A DNA stretch of 64,000 bases from Pratylenchus scribneri (Eukaryota > Nematoda > Chromadorea > Rhabditida > Pratylenchidae). The notes below the pieces were generated by a model. That model saw only the letters and a list, made by a program, of their open reading frames with translations. It searched no databases and had not been told where the DNA came from. Positions 10,917-22,816 of the stretch are shown in pieces. Location of the stretch: assembly GCA_030063045.1 (NCBI GenBank), contig JAQSEB010000252.1, positions 186,001-250,000 on the forward strand, written 5' to 3'. The translations under genes were made by a program, and so were the position numbers. Each line of letters starts with the position of its first letter. Position 1 is the first letter of the stretch.

Positions 10917-11071
10917 ACACAAACATAATAAACATTATTAATCAACAAAAATTAATCAAAAATGCTTTTATTTTTAATCAAATATGCTTTTAATTGAGAA
11001 TAAAAAATGCTTTAAAAATCTGTGGAATGTGTATTATGGGAATAATATTTGTATATTTTGAATATAAAAAA

Positions 11072-12061
11072 TTAGAGAGTGTATGGCTCATCATAAATGA
11101 CTTCATCTTGTTGATAAATAATTTGATCATATTGTTGTTGTTCTTCATTTTGGTCCATTCCATGATTTTCCTCTGCTGCTGCTTGATTTGGGGCCACCAC
11201 CATCCTTGGACCAACAGCAGCCATTTCATGATTTTCCTCTACTGCTGCTGCTGCTGCTGCTGCTTGATTTGGGGGCAAACCCCTCTCCAATATGGAGCAT
11301 CTTGGTGGTGGAATTTGTCTGGGCGCCATTATTCGACGTTTGGCAATGAAAAACCCAAGCTGTTAATATAATTTGATCAATCCTTTAGTTTTCGCCAAAC
11401 CCACAATTATTCCAATAAAAATGAAGAACATTGAAACAAAAATAGCCACCAAAATAAAAGCCTGAATTTTTTGTTTTAACCAAATTGACAAATTTATTCT
11501 CTACCCATCCGGGAAATGCCAAAAACCATTTTACAATTCCAAAATTTTCCTCTGGGCAATTGAATGGAATGATTGTTGTTTTCTCCAAAAATTCCTTTTT
11601 GCCAATCGGCAATGGAATTGTCGTCGTTGTTGATTGCAAATTTTTGAATTCCACTGAATGGTCCTCCTCCTCCTCCTCCTCACTGGAATCATCAAATTTT
11701 AGCAATTTTGGCATTTTTGTTTTTGCTGTTGATGATGATGTGAGCATTTCCTCCTCCCCTCTCGCCCCCATTTTGGCATTTTCAATGAATGTTTGTTGGC
11801 ATGGACAAAATTCCACAACTGAAATTTTTTTAAATATAATTGAAAACACAAATATTTAATAAATTTAAAATGAATTAAATAAATAAATGAGTGAATGGTC
11901 ATTCAACCTTCTTCCAACGGCGAAAAATTCTCATGACAAGCCAAAAATCCACTATACCCATACAAACGTAGACAGGTGGAATTATTGGTTTTGACGAAAA
12001 AAATTTGACCAAAATTATGGCCGAATAAAAATATTGGGAATAATAAGAAAATTAACTTCAT
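11072..12061 (-). CDS. Type I membrane protein, 270 aa (Polinton accessory)
   Basis: Four exons (12061-11908, 11818-11505, 11461-11405, 11359-11072) give 271 codons in frame including the stop. The N-terminus is a clear signal peptide (MKLIFLLFPIFLFGHNFGQ). The ectodomain has a few cysteines (CLRLYGYSGFLAC, CPC) and an acidic stretch (DDSSEEEEEED). Exons 3-4 encode one strongly hydrophobic segment (AFILVAIFVSMFFIFIG...) ending in a KRR stop-transfer. The ~90-residue tail has an alanine run and tyrosine motifs (YDQIIY, YDEPYTL). Function is unknown; a virion surface or host-membrane protein is possible. Without splicing the frame appears broken near 11470, but a 43-nt intron resolves this. Confidence 0.7.
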
Positions 12062-12948
12062 TATTGGAAAAATGATCAATGATTGTGAATGAATGAATGA
12101 AAATCAACATCTTTAGCGGATAAAAATCCATATTCGATCTTCCTTTAATGGCCATTTAGCTTCCTTATCTTGATCAAAAAATGATCAACAAAATGTGTGC
12201 AATAAATGAAAAATTATGAAAATTAAAATTTATCCAATTATACTTTCCATTCCACAAATATCCATAAATCCAATAGAAATTAATTTATCAGAATAATAAA
12301 ATAATAATAATAATAAAATTCCAAAACCAATTAAATGTGAACATCAAAAATTTTGTCAAAATATTTTGTCAAAATTTTTTCACTTGACTGCATTTACAAA
12401 AATTTTGGATTCCTACATATAATTTTCCATCCATCCCGCAGTCAATTATTTGAGTTATGGAAAAAAATAATAATTATGTTGATGATAAACAAAACAAAAA
12501 ATAACGGAAATTAAAATAGGGAAATTATATAATAATAATTTTATAAATGGATATCATATTATTAATTAATATACAAGAATGAAGATGATGAGATTAAATA
12601 ATTAAAAATGTACTTTATTGTATATTTCCATTGGAATTTTAAAATAAAAAAATTAAAAAAAACAGTATAAATTAATTCCGCATCACTGGACAGCAAGTGA
12701 ATGGTTATGGTGGAAGTGTTCACTTTTATTTTTTTGTCAAAAATTGGTGCGACGACCACGACAGTAATCCCTCTCAATTTTATTGGTCGCTTCAATTTGT
12801 CCCATTTACCTACCCTTCATAAAGCCACACATTTATCACAAATTTTCGTATCGATTTATACACAAAAATTTTTTTAAATTCTCATAAGAAATTTAGATTA
12901 ATCTGACCATTTGAATTCTTCCTTTAAAAACTGAGAAAACAAACAAAT
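12062..12948. other. Gene-poor stretch of the Polinton
   Basis: AT-rich. A minus-strand reading frame of 77 codons (12562-12795) lacks any motif and I do not support it as a gene. It is the divergent spacer between the leftward membrane-protein gene and the rightward zinc-ribbon gene, so promoters of both should lie here. Confidence 0.4.
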
Positions 12949-13272
12949 ATGTCCACCCAAAAAAATAACCCAAATTCCGATTTTGCACTCTTGCAAATGC
13001 ATTACCTCATTGGACCCTTTGCGCTTTGCGGCAATTGCCGTACCGCCTCCAAAGTGGATGATCTTGGAGAGGAAGGTGGCTGCAATGTTGTCCTCCACAT
13101 GTGCCCAAAATGCCGTGCAAACAACAAATCGTTGAGCTACAAAATGCGTTTTTTGGGCGCCACTGGGGGCAAAACTGATGGCCCATCGAGCAGTTCATCT
13201 GAAATGGCAAAAGAGGGCATTGCTGAAGGAGATGGGGAAAAGAAGAAGAAGAATGGAAATGAGGGAAAATGA
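12949..13272 (+). CDS. Small zinc-ribbon-like protein, 107 aa
   Basis: Single exon starting MSTQKNNPNSDF. Two CxxC pairs (CGNC and CPKC) about 29 residues apart make a plausible zinc ribbon. The C-terminus is serine-rich then lysine/glycine-rich (GEKKKKNGNEGK). It is followed by a GAATGAATGAAT run and then the polymerase gene on the same strand. Role unknown; I do not recognise the family. Confidence 0.6.
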   Translation: MSTQKNNPNSDFALLQMHYLIGPFALCGNCRTASKVDDLGEEGGCNVVLHMCPKCRANNKSLSYKMRFLGATGGKTDGPSSSSSEMAKEGIAEGDGEKKKKNGNEGK

Positions 13273-13393
13273 ATGAATGAATGAATGAATGAATGAAATG
13301 ATGATTAATGAATGATATTGCGATTGCGCGCGCGCAATTTCTCAAAATTGTTGTTAACCATTTAATCTGTTGAATAAAAAATTTTAGATAAAA

Positions 13394-16300
13394 ATGTCAA
13401 AGGAAAATCCCACCTCCAATAATCCCCAAACCCAACAATTGAATCCTACATCCAACGACGGTGAACAGCAACAAATTCTACAAATTATTCCACCAGACAT
13501 TTCGGGATGGAATTTTCGCTCAATTGGCGCAAATTTCCCCAATGATGACAATGGACAGCAGCAATCTGGATCTGGCCCACAAAAAAGAACAAGGCCACGT
13601 TTGTATTCTTCCTCCTCATCAACAACGGATTCAGAAGATGGCCAATTCATTGACCCTCCACCATCTACGGATGAGTGAGTATTTTGTTGACGATTTTTTA
13701 ATAAAATTGGCATTTGATAGCATATTCACCAGCAAGCATTTTAAATTACATTCGGTACGGGCTAGCCGAATGCCCAAATTTGCCCTCACTGATATTGTTT
13801 CCAAATTCACAATGAGTCCAATGATTGAGGAGCCATTGGATGAATTGTTGGCTGCCATCGATGATCAAATTAAATTGGCCATAAATGAGGCTGAAAAGCT
13901 CAATAAGCGAAAGGTGGATTTGCAACACAAATTTGAATAACAAATTGCATAGAAAAATATATTTATGAGACAAAAAATGGAGCATATTTTTACTTTTTTA
14001 CATTTTTAGGTCACCAAAATTAGCATTTTACTCTTCGGCCGTGGCTTGGACGACCCAATCTCACTCCCAGTTCGCCCAATTGAGCAAAACAGTGCCGAAG
14101 TGTTGGTCAACGAATTGGAGCGGCTTGGCCAAAGTGAAGGAGAGGAAGGAATGGATAAACGAACATTGCTAATTTCCTACCCAATTGAGCTGATCATAAC
14201 ATGTATTACACCCCCAAGTGGTGCAGGCAAATCTGAGCAGCAAATTATTTTTTCCGCATCAAAATTCGATGCAAATGACCATTTTGGCTACAATGGAAAA
14301 CAGCAAATCCAAGTTAAATGGACAACAAATGACACATATTGCCTATTCTACGCATTAATTCTGGCCCGAAGACACCGTGAAGGAAAAATTGTCAAAGATT
14401 TGGACCGAAAAGGGGAACCCAAACCGGCCAATTGGATGAGTAAAGATGCTTTTGTCAAGTTCAAAGAGGACAAACAACGAGTATGGAATGAAGTGGTGGA
14501 ATTGATGCGCGAAGCCAATATCCCATTTCGCCAAAAAGCCTATGGCATTGAGCATTTGGCTGCCATTCAAAAATGCTGGGATCAAAAATATGACAACAAA
14601 TTCCGCATTTTTGCCTTCCAACATGCACCCGAGATCAATGTAAAACCAATTTGGTCCGACTTAAAAATGCGACCATACAATGTCAACATTTTTCTGCGTG
14701 ATAACCATTGGGAGGCAATTAAAAAAGTTAACCGTTTCTTCCCCTGCATGGGAAGGCAATGGTGCACAGAATGCGAGAGCTCATACAGCCATGATGTTTA
14801 TCACAAGATGGATTGCAAAGCACAATGCTATTACTGTTGCCGTGTCGGCTATGGGCATCCCTGCCCTGATCAAGGCGATTTCTTCGTTGAATGCCCCCAA
14901 TGCAATCGGGAATTCTTCAATGAAGAGTGCGTAATTGTTTTTTGGGGAATTTTTTGAGTGTATTTTTTTTATAAAATAGGTGCTATGAAGCCCATAAGGC
15001 AGATGTTTGCAAAAAGTGGAGAAGATGTGGGGAATGCCATCGAGTCTACCTATTTGATTGGCGGGAACCCCACGAGTGCGGGACCAAATATTGCCAACGA
15101 TGCCGAGTTTACCATGACAAGCGGGGCTGCTTTGTGCAAAAATTTAAAATAAAAAAGAGGGACTATCGAATTTTGGTAATTTTTTACAAATGTATTTGTA
15201 TGACAAATAAAATTCCCATCTATAGGTTTATGATTTTGAATGCCGCCAGAATGAACAATTGGACAAACGAACGCGGTTGCATGTGGTCAACTATGTCAGT
15301 GTTCGGATAACATGCACCAGATGCGAGGATGGTCAACAAAATGAAGCGGAAGGCAATTGCCCCATATGTGGCCCGCAAAAAATGTTTGATTGGAGTGAGG
15401 CAGAAGGCGCCGACTGCATCAGAGATTTCAGCGAATGGCTTTTACGGGCATTTGACAACAAATTTGACACAATCATATTTGCACACAATGCCGCCCGTTA
15501 TGACTCACATTTTGTGTTCAATTATTTGGCAGCATCTGGGCGAAAACCAGAGCCCAGCATGATTGGCCTCAAAATCTATGAATTCACAATGAAATTGAGC
15601 CGGAAACACAGCAAATTGATATTTCGCGACAGTTATTTGCTAATGTCCGTTCCATTGGCCGATTTGCCAGCCACATTTGCTTTGGATGTTCAACCGAAAC
15701 ACCACTTTCCCCATTTGTTCAATCGACCAGAGAATTATGCCAAAAAATTGACTCATTTGCCCCCCGAGGAGGACTACTGTCCCGGTAAATTATTCTATTA
15801 AAAAAATGGGGTTTCATTAATTTGATGATGATGATTGATAGGTTCAATGAGCGAGCAAAAATACAGGGAATTCAAACGGTGGTATCAGGCAAATGCCCAA
15901 AGCATGCCATTCTATCTGCCCGACCAATTGCGTGAATATGCACGCAATGACACGGAAATTTTGCTCAAGGCCATTTTGGCATTTCGAAAAATTTTTATTG
16001 CCAATGTCACGCAGGGAGCTGATCCTTTGCCTCTTTCCCCAACTCTGGCCAAACTATGCATGAATATCTACACTTCAATGTTCATGGGAGCCGAGCAAAT
16101 TGCCATTTGCCCTGAGCGGGGCTATGAGAGGAATGAACGAGCCAGCGTGCTGGCAATCAAATATTTGGAATATCGAGCCCATCGAGATGGAGTGTATATT
16201 CAACATGCGGGCAATGGATTGGAAAAGCGCTACAAAGGCTTCAAGCTAGATGGATGGATACCGGCACAAAAAAAATGTTTGGAAGTATTGGGCTGTTATT

Positions 16301-18496
16301 TTCACGGGTATACAAATTATTTGTTTTTTGAATTGTTTTTTTTAAGATGCCTAAAATGTTTTGCCGCAACTGATGAATTGGTTGACAAAAAGAGGGCCAT
16401 GGATTTGAATGCGCAAACCCTGAATAGGCTTGCCATTTTGAGACGCCCAGATGTGGATGGCAGCACAATTGATGTGGAAGAGATTTGGTGAGTAAATTTT
16501 TTTTCAAATTTTCATTTGCTAAAAATGCGCATAGGGAATGTCAAATAATGGCCGAGCTGAAAAAGGCCGAAACAAATGCAGCCCAAATGCAATCGGAGGG
16601 GGTGGTGGCGACCGATGGAGAAGCACAAGCCGAATTTGAAGAGGCCAAAAGAATGCATGATTTTTTCAACGATTTGGGCCGGGAAAAGGGCCCAATCGAT
16701 CCAGTAGGAATTTCAAATCAAATTGATAATAATAAATGCTTATATTTATTTAGAGAGATGCATTCCATGGTGGCCGCACTGGGCCTCTGGCTTTGTACGC
16801 AAAAGCGGATGATCAGACAGAAATTTCCGTCTATGACATAATAAGGTGGGTTTTATTTTCCACAATTGATCGTGGATTTTTGCATATATTTTGTTTTTAC
16901 AGCTTATACCCCTATATAAATTTCTCCACGGAATATCCCATTGGGGTGCCCGAAATTGTTGTGCCCACGGAAATGCGTGTCAATTGGAGCCGACCAGAAC
17001 AAATTCCCTACAAGGGGCTTCTCAAAGTGCGTATGATCCCACCGCGGGCATTACAAGTGCCCGTTTTGCCAATGAAAATTGATAACCAGCTAATTTTTGG
17101 CTGTTGCTACAAATGCGCCCGTCAATTTCAAAAGGCCAACACCCGAACTGATGATCAAAGATGCCACCATTCCAATCGGGAACGAGCATTCACTCCCACT
17201 GTGACACACATTGAGCTGGAGGAGGCTTTGAAAAATGGCTATCGGGTGGATCGATTCATACGGGCTTGGTAAGTATATTCTTGACATTTTCACCTTTATT
17301 AAAATTGAAAATGCAACAATATGCTTAAGGCATTACAAACAGTGGTCAAAAAATTTGTTCACTGGCTATGTTCGACATTTTTTGGCTCTAAAAGTTCAAG
17401 CCAGCGGATGGCCCCCAGAATGCCGCACCGAAGAGCAAAAGGCCAAATTTTTGGAAATGTACGCCGCAATTGGTGTGAAAATTGACCCAACAAAAGTGGA
17501 AAAAAATCCGGGTCTCCGATTCATAGCGTAAGTGTAAATTTCACAAATTGTAAATTTGATAATTTTTTTTAAGAAAAATTTGCCTCAATTCTCTATGGGT
17601 AGGTTGGGTAAACAATTATGGAATATTTTTTTCACATTTTAAGGGCAAATTCGGTCAACGTAACAATTTGGGCAAAAGTGAAGTGATCCGTGATCCAGGG
17701 GAATTTTTCAATTTGTTCTATGATCATCGATGCCAAATCAATCGGATAATGCGTGTTTCTCCGGAAGCCATCCGTGTCCAATCAACGACAAAAAAGGATT
17801 TTATCACAGAAAATCGGTCAAGCAATATTGTGATAAGGTAAAAATTGCATATAAAAATGATATTTTGATTTTTCAATATAGTTTATGGACAACAAGTGCA
17901 GCGCGTTTGGTATTGCTCAAATATATGCAACGGGTTTTGCACACTCCCGGTGCCAAACTTCTCTACACTGGTATTTTTTGGCATTATTTTGATCATTTCA
18001 ACATTTTCCTCCTCTTTTGATACCGATTCGATCATCGTCCAACACGCCAAGGGCATTGAGCCAATCAAAAGTGGCCAAATGTTGGGAGAAATGCAAAGGG
18101 AATACATGGAATGGCAAATTGTAGAGTTTTGCTGTGGTGGGCCAAAACAGTATGGATTTCATTTGCGGAATCGTGCCACTGGGGAGGATAAATACATTCG
18201 CAAAATTCGGGTTCGTAAAGCGCGCAATTCCAGTTTTAATTTTTTCACATTTTTAGGGGATAACACTCGACATGAACAATTGCCGCCAATTGCAGTATGC
18301 CCACTTCAGGGACATGATTTTGAGTTTCGGCAAAGAAGAAGGAGGAATAGAGCCGGCCAATTTCAATTATCATCGGATACAACCAATGGCAAATTCACGG
18401 ATTGTGACTCGGCAAATGGTGAAACGATACATGCCCGTTTTGAAAAAGGGATTGATCAATAGTGATTTAGTGGTATTCCCTTTTGGATATCAATGA
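13394..18496 (+). CDS. Protein-primed DNA polymerase B (Polinton pPolB)
   Basis: Fifteen exons give 1,434 codons plus stop, exactly in frame. The first two (13394-13674, 13733-13913) join the main body at 14010 in phase; this link is inferred, since the second exon can also read on to a stop at 13940. A cysteine/histidine-rich region (14750-15160) precedes the exonuclease: ExoI YDFE, ExoII FAHNAARYDSHF, ExoIII YARND. Polymerase motif A is DIISLYP (split by the intron 16846-16902), motif B NSLWGKFGQR (split by 17599-17643), motif C DTDS. All are intact at residue level. The intron before motif C (17971-18019) ends in TG instead of AG, the only abnormal splice site in the model. It replicates the element, presumably from a terminal protein at the TIRs. 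Confidence 0.93.
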
Positions 18497-18704
18497 TATT
18501 GTGAATGATGATGATAAATATTTTTTGTATTTTTTCCATAAATAATGATAATAGTCTGCAATTTAGAATAAAATTTTTCAATTTATTGATTTGTTTTTTC
18601 CATTTTACACATGTGTTTTCACTTACACATGAATATATATTTTTTTATAAATTTGTCGTCATCATTTTTAATATTTAACAGAATCAATCAAGCGATCAAT
18701 CAAA

Positions 18705-19248
18705 ATGGGACAATGTTTGAATCGTGCGCATGAAGAAGCAGAGATCATCGAAGAGATTGAGTAAGTCCATTCAATGAATATATTCTTCAATTGGAAAAAA
18801 TTTGAAAATTATCATTTGACTGATGAGAAAATTTTAATAGTAAAATAAATTAATTTTTAAATAATGACGTAGTTTTTAAAATATACACAACAACAATTTA
18901 AGGCATATAACGGACTTGATTTCAAACGATGAGGAGAAGCATGAATTTATGCAAATTCACCAAATTGTCCGTGAACGAATATATTCCCTGCTCGATTACA
19001 TGGCACTTGCGGAAATATGCCTTGATTTTGGCCTTCATATTCCATTTGATGTGTTCAGGAAAATCATCACTCGTCTTCGTATTATTCACCAAGACTTGGC
19101 CACTTTTGACATTGAATCAGACCATTGGCTTCGCATACGATTGCACATGAGAGAGCGCCATTTTCGACGACAATTGGCTCTTAGAAGAAGTAGACGAAGA
19201 AATGATAGTGGAATCCAACGCTTGCGGTCAATAGAAGAAGTTGATTAA
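18705..19248 (+). CDS. 133-aa protein with MGQCL N-terminus
   Basis: Two exons (18705-18760 and 18903-19248) joined in frame. The start MGQCLNRAHEEAE has glycine at position 2 and cysteine at 4, a pattern of N-myristoylation plus palmitoylation. The body is helical and basic, with an arginine-rich end (RHFRRQLALRRSRRRNDSG). It lies in the plus-strand group after the polymerase. The same first residues, MGQCL, start the PIF1 helicase. Family unknown. Confidence 0.6.
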
Positions 19249-19434
19249 GAATACTGAAAGATGGATGATTTTTGATATAATAATAATAATCAACAAAGAA
19301 AATTTTGAACGCTTTTTTTGATAATAAATTTGCTTTTTATATCCCTTTTAAAAATGTTTTATTTATCAATTGAGTTTATAACTCAAAATTATTTATGAAT
19401 GATTTTAATTCATTTTCTAATTTGTAAATTTAGG

Positions 19435-20004
19435 ATGGCATCATCTTCATCCTCGACAGAACCAAAAAATGTTTGTCAAAAATGCAAAGCTGAACTTGAA
19501 TTAAAGTGGGTGAATTTAATTTTTATTAAAAAAAAAACATTTTTAAGCAACGTGGCGGAAATTCAGCAGAAAATGGCCGCCCTAAATTTGCATTCTAATG
19601 ATGAGGCAAGCCCTGAAATTTATCGTAAAATAGCCGTGGTACAAATGGAATTGGTGGCTTTCAATTTTCAATGCAAACAACATCGTCCAGAAAATGAAAA
19701 TAAACTTGAGGAAATTCTACGCAAATTGAGGGCAATCATTTCGAGTGAAAAAAGACCACGTTGGTATGATGGCGAGAGACCACATCTGGATTTGGGCAAT
19801 GTTGATCAAACGCATCGTTTGGCATTGGCCTTAGTTGATGAGATAATCGAAGCAGAGGAATGGTGCACTGCCTACCGTTTAAGCTATTGGCAACTTCGCA
19901 AAGAACTTGTGGAGGCATTTAATCTGTTGAAAGACAGCTTGTTGGACTCAGAATTTAGAGGATATGATTGTTCGCGTCTGTCTAAGAAAGATTATTATTG
20001 GTGA
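19435..20004 (+). CDS. Unrecognised Polinton protein with CxxC motif
   Basis: Starts MASSSSSTEPKN just after an AAATTTAG acceptor-like site, which may be a trans-splice site. A CQKC pair lies near the N-terminus, followed by helical sequence (VAEIQQKMAALNL..., EIIEAEEWCTAYRLSYWQLRKELV). An intron of about 44 nt (GTGGGTG...TTTTTAAG, about 19506-19549) can be removed in frame, or the frame can be read straight through. It lies between the MGQCL protein and the helicase, all on the plus strand. Confidence 0.55.
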   Translation: MASSSSSTEPKNVCQKCKAELELKWVNLIFIKKKTFLSNVAEIQQKMAALNLHSNDEASPEIYRKIAVVQMELVAFNFQCKQHRPENENKLEEILRKLRAIISSEKRPRWYDGERPHLDLGNVDQTHRLALALVDEIIEAEEWCTAYRLSYWQLRKELVEAFNLLKDSLLDSEFRGYDCSRLSKKDYYW

Positions 20005-20174
20005 TGATTTTTCTCATATATTTTTGTTGATGGAATAAATTGTTGTTATTGTTATTGAATTATGATTATTTTAACAATTTTGAGTTTTTTGCTCATAATT
20101 ATTTTTATCAATTTAAATTTTTCATCACATATTTTTAGCAATCATCACAGAACAATCCTGACCAATCAACCAAT

Positions 20175-21864
20175 ATGATGGGCCAATGCTTGGAACCGGA
20201 CAAGCCGGAGGAGGAGGAAAAAGAGCAGCCAATAATGCCGACATTTCCAGCGGAAGTACAGGAATTGATTGCTGATTTGAATGCCGAACAATTACAAGTT
20301 TTTAAAATGGTTTTTGCCAATTTGTTGGGGGCCCTGGAAGCTAAAAATGGTCCTGAAAATGGTGGTGGTGGTGAGAAGAAGGCCCAATTCCTCCTCATGC
20401 TACACGGCGAGGCTGACTCAGGAAAAACTCATCTATACAAAAAAATCTGCAAAGCCGCCGAAATTATGGTAATCATTTTTGGCAATTTTTTAAAAAAAAA
20501 TACTGCTACATAATAAGGTCATTGGAACGATTATTTGTGCATCCACCGGGATTGCGGCCTCGGGAATTTCAAAATGTAAAACCGTTCATTTCACTTTTGG
20601 CCTCCCAATTTTTTGTACTCCAAATGCTCTGGGGCAAAAGGAGATTCCCGATGCTGTCAAATCTGCCAAATTATTAATTATTGACGAAATATCGATGCTG
20701 GATTGCAAGGTCCTAAATTGCGTGGACCAAAAATTGCGTAAATTTTGCGCAACTGATGAGCCGTTTGCTGGTAAAGCCGTCATCATCGGTGGGGATCGAA
20801 TGCAGTTGGTCCCGCCTTCCGGAAGCAAAAATAGTGTCTATGCAAATTTGCCATTAATGGAATTGTTCCAACACAAGGAATTGCGCCAACAAATGAGACA
20901 AGCAGAGGACTCCGACTTTACTCAATGGTTGCGCAATGTAAATTTTTTAATTTCATAAAAATTTAAAAAAATACAAAAACAGATTGGTACTGGGCAAATC
21001 AAATGGATCAAAATAGAAGGGGAAAATGTTGTGCCCAATCTGAATGAATTGATCAAATTTGTCTATGGCGAGGATTTGCAGGAGAAAAATGGAGGCCTAA
21101 TCATTGCACCCACAAATCGAAGCGTAAACAATGCCAATGAAATTGTTTTGGAAAAATTGGAGGGGGTGGAAGAAAGATTTGAGGCTGAAGACACATTGAC
21201 AAAGGAATTAAACCCAATGGAAGAGGAGGATGAGGATTTTTCCAAAATTCCATCAAAAACATTGAAGGTTGGTTACATATGGGTGAAAAATGGCCTTTCA
21301 AAGATAATATTTTTTTTTGCTAGGTGAAAAGTGGTTGCATTGTTATGTTGCTGAAAAATTTGAGCGTTGATCAAGGATTGGCCAATGGCACTCGTCTAAT
21401 TTACCATGCTAATGAACGCAGCAAAGCATTGATTTGCAAGGATCAGCAAGGAAAAGAACATTATATCCCCCGAATCACAATGAACCAACGAAACAAGGAT
21501 GGTGGATTCATTCGACGCCGACAATTCCCTTTGCGATTGGCATATGCAACCACAATTCATAAGGGTCAATCGCAAACAGTTGATCGCTTAGGCATTTACA
21601 TGCCCGAAAAAAGCACAATGTTTGCGGAAGGAATGCCCTATAGCGCTTTGAGCCGTTTGCGTCGATTGGGGGGCCTGCGCATTTTTTCGGAAAGTGGCCC
21701 AGAGGTTGGTTGGGAAAAATATGAAAATGAATAAATTTTGAATAATTGATTGGAAAATTTTACAGAAGCAAATTTTGCTTCGAAACAAATGTAGCCCTTT
21801 TGCATTGGCCACTGTGTCGGAGGATGGCAAATGGATTCCGGCTCCCCCATCAAATAATGAATGA
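20175..21864 (+). CDS. PIF1-family DNA helicase (Polinton cargo)
   Basis: Five exons (20175-20468, 20518-20937, 20983-21267, 21324-21704, 21766-21864) give 492 codons plus stop in frame. The order of superfamily 1 motifs is typical: Walker A GEADSGKTHL, Walker B LLIIDEISML, the GGDRMQLVPP motif, LLKNLSVDQGLANGTRL, then FPLRLAYATTIHKGQSQTVD and YSALSRLRRL. PIF1 helicases unwind DNA 5'-3'. Here it probably supports replication together with the polymerase upstream (inference). The N-terminus can start at 20178 as MGQCLEPDKPEEEEK, giving the same lipidation-like start as the gene at 18705. Compared with classical PIF1 GxAGxGKT, the loop has D for G. Confidence 0.9.
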
Positions 21865-22116
21865 ATGAATGAATCCTAAAATGATGATGATGGTCAAAAA
21901 GAAAAACAATGTTAACACTTAGCGAAATTAGAAAATATACCTCATCATCATCAATCTTGTTAACCTTAGCATTTAGAAAAAAATAAAGCATTTTGTTGAG
22001 CGATTATTTTTGGTATTGGGCACAAACCCAACTAAATTTATCCAATTTACTAAAATTTCACAATATTATTGAATGAATTGAATATTATTATCATCATCAT
22101 ATCGTTTTGGTGTGAT
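21865..22116. other. Convergent 3' spacer between PIF1 and PAZ genes
   Basis: Holds the GAATGAATGAAT run just after the PIF1 stop and AT-rich sequence. Genes end towards each other here: plus-strand replication genes from the left and minus-strand genes from the right. It marks the switch between the two halves of the element. Confidence 0.5.
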
Positions 22117-22816
22117 TTAAAAATTGATTTTGGCAATTTTGATTATAATTGTACCTTCCAATTGGCGCTCCTCTTCTTCTTCTTCTTCCTCAAAACCATT
22201 GCTTCCCTCTTCCTGTTCATCGGCATCATCAGCATTGTCGGTTTGAGTGGTTGCATCGGCAGTGGTGGAGGACATCATTGTCATCTAAATTTAGGGGAAA
22301 ATTATATATTCAAAAATCTAATTCAAAAATGTTTACCTTTTCTTCCTCTTCTTCTTGCACATTTGCCACCGGTTGGATGACCACATCGAGCACCTCTAAT
22401 GGGTAGAAGGACATGTGATCATTTCCGCCTTTTACTGCCACACATGGAAATTGCGGGAAGCGGAGACGAAGACGATGACGCAAATAGTAGAATTTTTGGA
22501 CTGAAGCACCCATTCCTCCCTTGAATGCCATTAGGGCGGATGCCGACTTGCGGGTGATGAATGTTGCTTGCAGTGGAAAATTCCTTCCGTCTGGGCGGAG
22601 GTGATTGGTGCGCAACTCCAGCTGGCCCACATAATCTTGAATGTTGTGGCCATTTCTTCGGAATGCTTCGCCCAATTTGGTTGGATAATATGGATCTTGT
22701 TGGCTGATGTTGTTGTATTCGCAAAGGACTTTAATTAATGGTCGTTTCATTAGCTGCGATAATGTGTCCTCCGAAATTGGCATCGATTGCCCTCCTCCTC
22801 CTCGTTGTGCGGGCAT
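22117..22816 (-). CDS. Stand-alone PAZ-domain protein (Argonaute-like, no PIWI)
   Basis: Exon 1 (22816-22337) and exon 2 (22284-22117) give 215 codons plus stop. Residues ~20-150 match the Argonaute PAZ domain: RPLIKVLCEY at the start, NFPLQATFITRKSA in the middle, then VQKFYYLRHRLRLRFPQFPC and SFYPLEVLDV, parallel to the VAQYF...RH...L.YP.LPC...YLPLEV end of Ago PAZ. The PAZ 3'-end-binding aromatics and histidine appear largely kept. No MID or PIWI domain follows; exon 2 is a short acidic tail (GFEEEEEEEER). PAZ binds the 3' end of small RNAs. A free PAZ could act as a small-RNA decoy, which is inference. An overlapping upstream frame (22750-23136) may be its N-terminus. Confidence 0.8.

Noticed and set aside
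11461..11510. Apparent frameshift in the 270-aa membrane protein
   Set aside because: A 43-nt GT-AG intron (11504-11462) puts the hydrophobic segment in frame.
12562..12795. 77-codon minus-strand frame in the Polinton
   Set aside because: No motif, poor composition, and it sits in a promoter-type spacer.
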